From the NCBI GenBank assembly GCA_020850995.1, contig JADZDP010000091.1, positions 28,554 to 92,553 on the forward strand: 64,000 bases of DNA, read 5' to 3'. The stretch is from Deltaproteobacteria bacterium. Lineage in GTDB: Bacteria > Myxococcota > UBA727 > VGSZ01. The translations under genes were made by a program, and so were the position numbers. Numbering within the stretch: position 1 is the first letter of the stretch; the number at the start of each line of letters is the position of its first letter. Below are positions 57,248 through 64,000 of the stretch, piece by piece. The notes beneath the pieces were generated by a model. The model worked only from the letters and a program-made list of their open reading frames with translations. It was not told the origin of the DNA and did no database searches.

Positions 57248-58003
57248 TCAGGCGTCGAAGGTGGCGGTGACGCCGTGGGTCGCCAGCCAGTCCTTGAGCG
57301 CGCACAAGCGCTCGACGGACGGTGGCGCGACGTCGGCGCAGCGCGCCGGCAGCCCCAGCTCGCGGTACTTGAAGAGGTAGGCGCGCTGATAGGGCACCAG
57401 GCGCAGCGCGCTGGTGTGCATCGCGTGGAGGAACGCCACCACGCGGTGGAGATTGCGCTCGTCGTCGTTCCAGCCCGGCACCACGGGCATGCGCAGCTCG
57501 ACAACAGCACCACCCGCGCGCAAGGCGACGATGTTGGCGAGGATGCGCTCATTGTCGACGCCGGTGATCGCGCGGTGACGCTCGGGGTCCATGTGCTTCA
57601 GGTCGATCTGGAACAGATCCACCAGGGGGGCGAGGTCCTGAAGCACGCGGGAGGGCACGTGCGCGGCAGTTTGTAGGCAAGTGTGAATGCCATGGCCACG
57701 GGCACGCCTGAGGAGCTCGGCGACGAACGCAGGCTGGAGCAGCGGCTCGCCACCCGACACGGTGAGGCCGCCGCCGCTCGCCTGATAGAAGGCGCGATCC
57801 GCCAGCACCTCCGCCAGCACCTCATCGAGCGACCGCAGCCGATCACGGGCGCCAGCGAACGCTTCGGGGTTGTGGCACCACGCGCAACGCAGCGGGCACC
57901 CCGCCAGGAACACGGTGGTGCGAATGCCCGGACCGTCGTGGATCGAGCAGCGCTGCACCTCGAGCACGCGAGCATGTTGCGTTGCATCAACGGTTACGCG
58001 CAC
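57248..58003 (-). CDS. Glycyl-radical enzyme activase (radical SAM)
   Basis: A 251-residue radical SAM enzyme that installs the glycyl radical on its partner. The cluster motif is GCPLRCAWCHNPE (CxxxCxxC), followed by the GGEPLLQP loop and PGWNDDERN, as in PFL-activating enzymes. It is short and lacks the extra ferredoxin-like iron-sulfur insert seen in most activases of dehydratase-type glycyl radical enzymes. It overlaps the end of the glycyl radical enzyme gene by 10 bp and is translated with it. Contains SIHDGPGIRTTVFLAGCPL, the SAM/peptide-binding entrance. Confidence 0.92.
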   Translation of the reverse strand: MRVTVDATQHARVLEVQRCSIHDGPGIRTTVFLAGCPLRCAWCHNPEAFAGARDRLRSLDEVLAEVLADRAFYQASGGGLTVSGGEPLLQPAFVAELLRRARGHGIHTCLQTAAHVPSRVLQDLAPLVDLFQIDLKHMDPERHRAITGVDNERILANIVALRAGGAVVELRMPVVPGWNDDERNLHRVVAFLHAMHTSALRLVPYQRAYLFKYRELGLPARCADVAPPSVERLCALKDWLATHGVTATFDA

Positions 58004-60540
58004 GGCGACAACTCGAGTCGGCCGATGATGTCGTCCTGCACCTGGCGCCCGAGTCGCGCGAAGTAGGCGGCGTAGCCGGACACGCGCACGATGAGGTCGG
58101 GGTAGTCGCCGGGGCGTTGCTGTGCGGCGCGCAGGGTTGCGGCGTCGACGGCAGTGAACTGCACGTGGAAGCCGCCTTGGGCGAAATAGCCACGCACCAA
58201 ACCCGCGATCGCGTCGATGCCCGCGTCAGACTGCACCATGCCAACGGGCAGGCGCAGGTTGAGGGAATTGCCGAAGCCGATCTGCGTCTGATCAATGCGC
58301 GCAACCGAGCACAGGGCAGCGGAGGGACCGCGGCGCTCGACGCCGTTGCTCGGCGACATGCTGTTCGAGAGCGGCTCGCCAGCGTGCCGGCCGTCGGGCG
58401 TGGCGGGCTCGAGCGCGCCCTCGTAGGCGTTGAGGCCATACGAGATGAGGCTCGCCTTGAAGTGCCCTCCGTGGATGGTCCGGTGCGATCGCACCAGCGC
58501 GCAGAACCGGTCGACCAGCAGACGGGCCAAATCGTCAGTTCTCGCATCGTCGACACCAAAGCGTGGCCCGGCGAGCAGTCGAGCGCGCAGCGCCTCATGG
58601 CCGCGGAAGTCCACGGCCAGCGCGGCGAGGAGCTCGGCCATCGGCAAGGTGCGTTCCTCGAAGACGAGCCGGCGCAGGGTGGCGAGCGAGTCGACCGCCG
58701 TGGCGAGGCCGCCGCCGCCGACCGCGCCGAACGAATAGCGTGCGCCGCCCGCCGTCATGTCGCGGGCGTTGTCGATGCAACCGTCGATGGTCGACGAGAT
58801 CAAGGGGTTGTGAAAGCGCTCCGCCCAGATGCCGTCGCGGAGATTGGTGGCCTTGGTGACAACGTCGACCATGCATCGAAGCTGCGTGAAGTACGCGTCG
58901 AGCAGTTGCTCGAAGGTGGAGAAGCCCCGCGGGTCGCCGGTATCCGGGCCATCGACCCTCCCAAAGAAGCTGGTCCGCCCGCGATGGAGCACGAGGTCGA
59001 GCGCGGTGGGGAAGTACACCTTCGACCCCCCGGTGGCGCCGAAGGTGTCGGCGTTTCCCGACGGCTCGACGCAGCCCACCAGGCAGTAGTCGCGGGCATC
59101 CTCGAGGGCGTAGCCGTCGTTTACCAGCGCGGCGATGGCACAGTCGTCGTTGAAGAAGGCGGGCGCGCCGGTCTTGGTCAGCATGCGCGAAACGCGTCGC
59201 GCCCAGGCGGCTGGGCTCTTGCTCGACACGCGAAACGAAGCGGTGGTGGCCAGGTTCGTGTTCTCGATGGCCTCCACCAACAGCCACGACAGCTCGTTGG
59301 TCGCGTCGTTGCCCTGGCGGTCGACGCCGCCCACGGTGATGTTCTCGATGTCGGAGCCGAGGTGGTTGAGCTCGGCGCCCGCGATGTTCGGCCAGATGAC
59401 CACGTTGTCGTTGAGCTTGACGACCAATTCCTCGAGCAAGCGCAGCGCGGCCTCGCGGGAAAGCACGCCGCTGGCGCGATCCGCGCAATAGAAGGGGAAG
59501 AGCAGCTGATCGAGGCGGCCGGGCGTGATGCCGCTGCCCGCGCCATAGCTGATGATGGCCGCGTTCTGCGCGAACCAGATGGCCTGCACGGCCTCGGCAA
59601 AGCTCCGAGGCGGGAGCCAGGGGACCTGCGCGCACCGCGTGGCGATCTCGCCGAGCTCGCTGGCGCGGGCGGGGTCGTGCGCCGCCACGGCGCGTGCCTG
59701 CGCGTTCGCGAGCTCCACGAAGCGCTCGGAGAAGGCACGCAAGGCGTCGCAGGTGACCACGACCGCGTCGAGGAACGCGCGCTGGCCCGCTGAGCAGCCC
59801 CGTGCCTGTCGCGCAACGGCATCGGCGCGGATACCGGCGAAGCCCTTGGCCAGCACCGTCTTGTGCCCCAGCACGATGTGCGCCTGGGTATCGGTGCAGC
59901 GCCCCCGTCCCTTGAGGTTGTCGGCCGAGCCTGCGCGCACCGCTCCGAGGAGACGAGGGAGGCGGCGCAGCAGCGCGAGCGGGTGCTCGTCGGGCCGCGC
60001 CACGAGCCCCAGCAGGCGGCCGGGCCCAAAGGCGCGGAGCTTGTGGAGGAGCGCGCGTGGTGAGAGGTCGAGCGTGCTCGAGAGGCCATGTTGCTGCAGC
60101 GCGGCGAGCTTGGCCTCGCGCACGGTGTGGCCACGCCATGCAGGGATGACGACATCGAAGAGCTGCGCCCGATCCGCCGCGTCACAGCGGTAGCCGACCT
60201 GCTCGAGCTCATCGAACAGGTGCTCGAAGATGAAGGTGAAGTCGCCGCGCTCTGGTGCGATGGGCGGTGCGATGGGACGTGACGAGCGGTTGCCCACCAG
60301 CAGCTCGTCAGCGTCGATGCGCACACTCATGCGGGCGAGCACGTTGCGCAGCGCCAAGGCCGCACGCATCGACGGGTGGATGCCTTCGCTTTGGCGCCAG
60401 CTCTCGGTGAAGAAGCGCGCGCGTTCGGTGCAGAGCGCGTGCGGTGCCGAGAGCAGGCGCGCCTTCAGCGCCGCGTTGTTGGGGTGGAGGCCGATGCCCA
60501 CATCGGTCGGCGCGAGGTCGGTGGTGCAGGAGATTGCCAT
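57994..60540 (-). CDS. Glycyl radical enzyme of the CVE (dehydratase/C-N lyase) type
   Basis: An 848-residue oxygen-sensitive enzyme. The radical glycine is Gly822 in VRVSGYAAYF, and the thiyl Cys490 is in GCVEP with Glu492. The single cysteine plus CVE marks the dehydratase, choline- and isethionate-lyase group, not pyruvate formate-lyase (CC). The C490/G822 spacing (332) and length equal those of choline TMA-lyase, but the residues after GCVEP (SGNADTF) differ, so the substrate is unknown. GGHFKASLISYGLNAYEGALEPATPDGRHAGEPLSNSMSP is the typical C-terminal substrate-channel loop. Cotranscribed with the activase, with a strong promoter upstream. Confidence 0.93.
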   Translation of the reverse strand: MAISCTTDLAPTDVGIGLHPNNAALKARLLSAPHALCTERARFFTESWRQSEGIHPSMRAALALRNVLARMSVRIDADELLVGNRSSRPIAPPIAPERGDFTFIFEHLFDELEQVGYRCDAADRAQLFDVVIPAWRGHTVREAKLAALQQHGLSSTLDLSPRALLHKLRAFGPGRLLGLVARPDEHPLALLRRLPRLLGAVRAGSADNLKGRGRCTDTQAHIVLGHKTVLAKGFAGIRADAVARQARGCSAGQRAFLDAVVVTCDALRAFSERFVELANAQARAVAAHDPARASELGEIATRCAQVPWLPPRSFAEAVQAIWFAQNAAIISYGAGSGITPGRLDQLLFPFYCADRASGVLSREAALRLLEELVVKLNDNVVIWPNIAGAELNHLGSDIENITVGGVDRQGNDATNELSWLLVEAIENTNLATTASFRVSSKSPAAWARRVSRMLTKTGAPAFFNDDCAIAALVNDGYALEDARDYCLVGCVEPSGNADTFGATGGSKVYFPTALDLVLHRGRTSFFGRVDGPDTGDPRGFSTFEQLLDAYFTQLRCMVDVVTKATNLRDGIWAERFHNPLISSTIDGCIDNARDMTAGGARYSFGAVGGGGLATAVDSLATLRRLVFEERTLPMAELLAALAVDFRGHEALRARLLAGPRFGVDDARTDDLARLLVDRFCALVRSHRTIHGGHFKASLISYGLNAYEGALEPATPDGRHAGEPLSNSMSPSNGVERRGPSAALCSVARIDQTQIGFGNSLNLRLPVGMVQSDAGIDAIAGLVRGYFAQGGFHVQFTAVDAATLRAAQQRPGDYPDLIVRVSGYAAYFARLGRQVQDDIIGRLELSPCA

Positions 60541-60560
60541 GTGTCACCTTCAAGACGCGA

Positions 60561-60599
60561 TTGGGCGAACAGTTTAGGCGCTCGCCCAAACCGTGTCAA
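60561..60599 (-). promoter_or_regulatory. Promoter plus operator of the glycyl radical enzyme
   Basis: TTGACA (60594-60599) and TAAACT (60571-60576) on the minus strand, exactly 17 bp apart. An inverted repeat, TTGGGCGA (60561-60568) and TCGCCCAA (60582-60589), 21 bp centre-to-centre, spans the -10. Predicted start point about 60564 and a leader of about 24 nt. No FNR-type box is present. The repeat differs from the TetR palindrome, so another regulator is expected. Confidence 0.75.
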
Positions 60600-60707
60600 A
60601 CATATCCGCGACCATCTTGCGGCGCCCACGGCGCCAAGGGCGCGTTGGTAGCTGCACTTGGATCCGGGCCTTGCTATGGCGGCTGCTCAACGAGCAGGAG
60701 CCTCTCC

Positions 60708-62921
60708 ATGACCAACGGCGCGACGCACCAGTGGAAGTTCTTTCGGGCGGGCGGCTTCGACCAGGTGCGACTGAGCACCGGCGCCGACTTGATCGCGCTC
60801 GGCGAGCTCGATCAGAAGCTGTGGGTGGCGCTGGCGTGCCCGGCCAAGGGCCTCGAGTGCGACGCACGGACGCTCGAGCTCGTCGACAGCGAAGGCGACG
60901 GACGGGTGCGCGCCGCGGAGCTGATCGCGGCCGTGACGTGGTCGGGCAGGGTGTTCCGGAATGCCGACGTGCTGGTCGCGGGCGCGGCCGAGCTGCCGCT
61001 GGGGACGCTGAGCGATGCCACCGACGACGGTCGCAAGGTGCTGGCGGCCGCGAAGACCGTGCTCAAAGGGCTGGGGCGGCCCGAGGCGTCCATGCTCACC
61101 GTGAACGACGCGGCCGGGGCAGTGCAGGCCTTCGATCAGCTCGCGTTCAACGGTGACGGTGTCGTTCCGCCCGAGTCGCTGACGGATGAGGTGGCGCGGG
61201 CGGCCTGCGCGGACGTCATCGCCTGCGTCGGCGGCGAGCCTGACCGCAGTGGCAAGCAGGGCGTCAGCGCGGCAAAGGTCGACGCGTTCTTCAAGGAGCT
61301 CGCCTCCTACGTCGAGTGGCGGTCGCGGTCTGAGGGCGACGACAAGGTGCTGCCGCTCGCGGACCAAACGGCGGACGCTGCGCTCGCGCTCGACAAGGTG
61401 CGCGTCAAGATCGACGACTACTTCGCGCGCTGCCGCTTGGCGGCGTTCGACGCCCGCGCGTTGTCGGCGCTGAACCGCGAGGAGAAGGAGTACCTCCACC
61501 TGGTTGCGAAGGACCTGACCATCACCGCGGACGAGGTGGCGTCGTTCCCCCTCGCGCGCATCGAGGCGGGTCGCCCCTTGCCGCTCGAGCAAGGCGTGAA
61601 CCCGGCGTGGGCAGGCGCGTTGGCCGACTTCGCGTCTCGGGTGGTCACGCCACTCCTCGGCGCCCGCCCCGCGCTCGGCGAGCAGGAGTGGCTGCAGGTG
61701 CGCGCTCGTTTCGAGCCCTTTCAAGCGTGGCAAGCCGCGAAGGCGGGCGCCGCGGTCGAGAAGCTCGGCGCTGCGCGCGCGAAAGAGCTGCTCAGCGGCG
61801 ACGCTCGGCGTGCGCTCGACGCGGCGCTCGCCGAAGAGCAGGCGCAAGCGCCCATCGCGTCGTCCATCACCGACCTCGAACGCGCGGTGCGCTACCACCG
61901 CGATCTCTTTGCGTTGGCGCGGAACTTCGTCTCATTCCAGGACTTCTACGAGCGGAAGCGCAAGGCGCACTTCCAAGTAGGCACCCTCTACATCGATCAG
62001 CGCGCGTGCGAGCTGTGCGTGCGCGTCGACGACGCGGCCAAGCACGCGAGCTTGGCGCCCCATGCGCGTTCGTATTTGCTCTATTGCGACTGCGCGCGCC
62101 CAGCCAGTGGAGAGAAGCTGCAGATCGCGGCGGCGGTCACGGCGGGCGACAGCGACAACCTGATGGTCGGGCGCAATGGTGTCTTCTACGACCGTCAGGG
62201 ACGTGATTGGGACGCTACGGTCACCAAGATCGTCGACAACCCCATCAGCGTGCGCCAGGCCTTCTGGAGCCCCTACAAGAAGGCGCTGCGCTACATCGAG
62301 GAGCAGGTGGCCAAGCGCGCCGCGGCCGCGGACACCACGTCGCAGGACAAGCTGCTCGGCACGGTCAAGCAGGTCGAGGGCGCCGCCGACACGGGCAAGG
62401 CAGGACCAGCGCCGAAGAAGATCGACGTCGGCACGGTGGCGGCCCTTGGCGTGGCCGTGGGCGGTATCACCGCGGCCATCGGGGCGCTGCTCCAGACCTT
62501 CTTCGGGCTCGGCTTCTGGATGCCGCTTGGCCTCGTGGGCTTGCTCTTGTGCATCTCGGGTCCCTCCATGCTCATCGCTTGGCTCAAGCTGCGCCACCGC
62601 AACCTGGGTCCGCTGCTCGACGCCAATGGCTGGGCCGTGAACGCCCCGGCGTTGGTCAACGTGCCCCTTGGTGCGTCGCTGACGCGGACCGCGCAGCTAC
62701 CGCCGGGGTCGTCGCGGGAGCTGAGCGACCCCTTCGCCGAGAAGCGCCGCGCCTGGTGGCTCTGGGTGCTCTTGGCGGCCGTCGTCGTGGTGCTTGGCGC
62801 TTGGTATCTCGGCAAGCTCGATCGCATGCTCCCGCCATCCGCCAAGAGCAGCGAGGTGCTCGGCGAGCTGGCGCCGACGGTCACGCAGCCAGCGCCAACG
62901 CCAGCTCCCACCTCGCCGTGA
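60708..62921 (+). CDS. EF-hand-like membrane protein (737 aa), function unknown
   Basis: A 737-residue protein with no signal peptide and two C-terminal transmembrane segments (about 585-640) plus a third near 690. The large N-terminal region is cytoplasmic. EF-hand-like loops appear at LVDSEGDGRVRAAELIAAV (about residues 62-80) and DQLAFNGDGVVPPESL. The rest is helical (KEYLHLVAKDLTITADEVASFPL, YIDQRACELCVRVDD), with a proline-rich C-terminal tail. It belongs to a family I recall as conserved hypothetical in deltaproteobacteria and planctomycetes; function unknown. AGGAG lies 7 nt before the ATG. Confidence 0.75.
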   Translation: MTNGATHQWKFFRAGGFDQVRLSTGADLIALGELDQKLWVALACPAKGLECDARTLELVDSEGDGRVRAAELIAAVTWSGRVFRNADVLVAGAAELPLGTLSDATDDGRKVLAAAKTVLKGLGRPEASMLTVNDAAGAVQAFDQLAFNGDGVVPPESLTDEVARAACADVIACVGGEPDRSGKQGVSAAKVDAFFKELASYVEWRSRSEGDDKVLPLADQTADAALALDKVRVKIDDYFARCRLAAFDARALSALNREEKEYLHLVAKDLTITADEVASFPLARIEAGRPLPLEQGVNPAWAGALADFASRVVTPLLGARPALGEQEWLQVRARFEPFQAWQAAKAGAAVEKLGAARAKELLSGDARRALDAALAEEQAQAPIASSITDLERAVRYHRDLFALARNFVSFQDFYERKRKAHFQVGTLYIDQRACELCVRVDDAAKHASLAPHARSYLLYCDCARPASGEKLQIAAAVTAGDSDNLMVGRNGVFYDRQGRDWDATVTKIVDNPISVRQAFWSPYKKALRYIEEQVAKRAAAADTTSQDKLLGTVKQVEGAADTGKAGPAPKKIDVGTVAALGVAVGGITAAIGALLQTFFGLGFWMPLGLVGLLLCISGPSMLIAWLKLRHRNLGPLLDANGWAVNAPALVNVPLGASLTRTAQLPPGSSRELSDPFAEKRRAWWLWVLLAAVVVVLGAWYLGKLDRMLPPSAKSSEVLGELAPTVTQPAPTPAPTSP

Positions 62922-62939
62922 AGCGCCGCGCCCATGGGG

Positions 62940-62945
62940 TACACT
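62940..62945 (+). promoter_or_regulatory. Leaderless-type -10 box TACACT before the 62952 start
   Basis: TACACT ends 6 nt before the ATG at 62952. It lies just downstream of the previous gene's stop and separates this lipoprotein gene transcriptionally. No Shine-Dalgarno. Confidence 0.4.
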
Positions 62946-62951
62946 GGTGGC

Positions 62952-63923
62952 ATGGTGCGCTCGGCGCTGTGCCTCATGGTCCTGACGACGGCAGCCCTCG
63001 GGGGCGGCTGCGTGCAACCGCTGCTCGGGTGCGTGCTCGATGGAGACTGCCCACGCGATCACCAATGTCAGGAGGGTACCTGTCTTACCGCAAGCCCGAG
63101 TGGCGAAGGCGAGGGTGAAGGCGAGGGAGAAGGCGAGGGTGAAGGCGAGGGAGAAGGCGAGGGTGAAGGCGAGGGTGAAGGCGAGGGAGAAGGCGAGGGT
63201 GACCCAGGCTGCGCGCAGGGGTCGCCCTGCGCCGACAGCCATTCGTGCACGAGCGCCGACCATTGCCTCGGTAATGGCGTCTGCCTCGGCGTCTTTGACG
63301 ATGTGCTCCCATCGTGCGCGGCGTGCGCCGCGTCGTGCTCGGCAATGTCGACGACCTGCTGCACCTTGAGCCAGAGCGCGCCTAGCTGCTCGGGGGGAGA
63401 CTGTCTTGGCGCTTGCACCAACGGCTGCAGCATGGAGTGCGCGTCTGCGACGTGCAGCACGGAGCAGAGCGGCAACACCTTGAACGAGCTCGCGTGCACC
63501 GGCGCGAACTGCGTGAGCCGCTTGACGGATACCGGCGCGGTCAAAGCGGTGTGCGCCGGATCGACCTGCGAATTCGAGCTCGCCAATTTCGGCGACGGTG
63601 ACGTGACCTGCACCGATTCGCTGTGCCGCGTCGTGGCCCATGACTCCGGTGCCGCGCCGGACGTGGTGCGCTGCGAGGTCAGCTCGGAGTGCATCGTCGT
63701 GATGCGGGCGATGACTGGCGTGGTGAACTGCAGCACCTCGTCCTGCGAGGTCGACGCACGGGACGGCAACTACACCGTCACCTGCGATGACCAGGCGCAG
63801 TGCGCGATTGCCGCGGTGAGCGCCAGCGTGAGCCTGGATTGCCGGATCGATGCGGCCGCGTGCTCCTTGAGCTGCAGCGGAGCACCCGTGAGTTGTTCGC
63901 CCGGCCACATCTGCACGTGCTGA
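62952..63923 (+). CDS. Cysteine-rich lipoprotein with a (GE)16 stalk
   Basis: A 323-residue lipoprotein: signal MVRSALCLMVLTTAALGGGC (lipobox), a small Cys-rich N-terminus (CVLDGDCPRDHQCQEGTC), a (GE)16 stalk (63102-63197), then a long cysteine-rich beta region (about 25 Cys) made of short repeats of the form VxCxxxxCxxxxxD (for example VTCTDSLCRVVAHD, VNCSTSSCEVDARD, VTCDDQAQCAIA), about 20 residues each. I read this as a right-handed beta-helix with disulfide ladders; no enzyme motif. Probably an adhesin-type surface protein. The start is chosen by the signal peptide; an ATG at 62934 is possible. Confidence 0.82.
   Translation: MVRSALCLMVLTTAALGGGCVQPLLGCVLDGDCPRDHQCQEGTCLTASPSGEGEGEGEGEGEGEGEGEGEGEGEGEGEGEGEGDPGCAQGSPCADSHSCTSADHCLGNGVCLGVFDDVLPSCAACAASCSAMSTTCCTLSQSAPSCSGGDCLGACTNGCSMECASATCSTEQSGNTLNELACTGANCVSRLTDTGAVKAVCAGSTCEFELANFGDGDVTCTDSLCRVVAHDSGAAPDVVRCEVSSECIVVMRAMTGVVNCSTSSCEVDARDGNYTVTCDDQAQCAIAAVSASVSLDCRIDAAACSLSCSGAPVSCSPGHICTC
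63102..63197 (+). repeat. Hexanucleotide tract encoding (Gly-Glu)16
   Basis: Sixteen GGN-GAR pairs, containing a higher-order repeat of GGCGAGGGTGAA/GGCGAGGGAGAA dodecamers, which points to recent tandem expansion. Confidence 0.95.
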
Positions 63924-63951
63924 GGTGCGGGCGCAAGCTCTAGAGCTCGTT

Positions 63952-63999
63952 TCATCCCGATTGATCGATGATCAGCGACCAGCGGGAGCCGTCTTGGGT
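63952..63999 (-). CDS. C-terminal end of an unseen minus-strand gene
   Basis: From the right edge the minus strand stays open for 15 codons to a TGA at 63952-63954. The sequence (TQDGSRWSLIIDQSG) has coding character (polar, strand-like). Too short to identify. Confidence 0.3.
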   Translation of the reverse strand, partial: TQDGSRWSLIIDQSG

Positions 64000-64000
64000 G

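Noticed and set aside
57994..60540. Assignment as choline TMA-lyase CutC
   Set aside because: Length and Cys/Gly spacing match, but the segment after GCVEP differs and no choline-cluster or microcompartment genes are present.
57994..60540. Assignment as pyruvate formate-lyase
   Set aside because: It has a single active-site Cys followed by Val-Glu, not the Cys-Cys pair of PFL.

Overview
The window is GC-rich, densely coded DNA from a member of the Myxococcota (myxobacterial or related deltaproteobacterial lineage). The evidence is a MYXO-CTERM-like sorting tail on a secreted esterase, a Myxococcus-type cysteine-rich repeat (CGDG..E.GE.CDDGN..DGD.C), many lipobox proteins with acidic or cysteine-rich linkers, two hybrid histidine kinases, and seven (Gly-Glu)n tracts in six exported proteins. 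I saw no rRNA, tRNA, CRISPR array or insertion sequence.

Layout. 1-6.7 kb: a large hypothetical gene running off the left edge (minus strand), then three plus-strand genes ending in a double-domain LarB-like protein. 6.9-10.4 kb: an amino-sugar operon (PIG-L deacetylase, NagB, GlmM-type mutase) and a small TPR-like protein. 11-18.3 kb: a polytopic membrane protein, a minus-strand unit (hybrid histidine kinase, PilZ/helical-repeat-like protein, PQQ-like propeller fragment), then two small proteins. 18.4-34.9 kb: a Tat-exported flavin amine oxidase with a haem-c motif, a FlgO/CsgG-like protein overlapping a 2311-residue Ig/Kelch lipoprotein, a CHAP-type amidase, a small lipoprotein, a nuclease-like protein, a hotdog thioesterase, a lipoprotein prolyl oligopeptidase and a TIM-barrel glycosidase-like lipoprotein. 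35-46 kb is a surface-protein island: two lipoproteins, nitronate monooxygenase, a three-gene cohesin/dockerin cluster whose last member carries LTD, somatomedin-B-like, VWA, cohesin and dockerin regions, and a PHB-depolymerase-like esterase. 46-53.7 kb: AraC regulator, GNAT, a second hybrid kinase, a lysyl-oxidase-like lipoprotein and a CxxCH lipoprotein. 53.7-60.6 kb: a minus-strand cluster of glycyl radical enzyme, its activase, TetR, a TPP enzyme and an epimerase, with two well-formed promoters each overlapped by a palindrome. 60.7-64 kb: an EF-hand-like membrane protein, one more (GE)n lipoprotein and the end of another gene.

How the genes fit together. Most of the window encodes the cell surface: exported lipoproteins with flexible (GE)n or DAG-rich stalks, hydrolases, and adhesion or assembly modules. 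The most unusual parts are the cohesin/dockerin/VWA cluster, the glycyl radical enzyme cluster with its own operators, the tandem LarB-like protein, a 30-bp dispersed intergenic repeat, and a recurrent TAnnnT box lying 5-8 nt before start codons that usually lack a Shine-Dalgarno, which suggests many leaderless transcripts.
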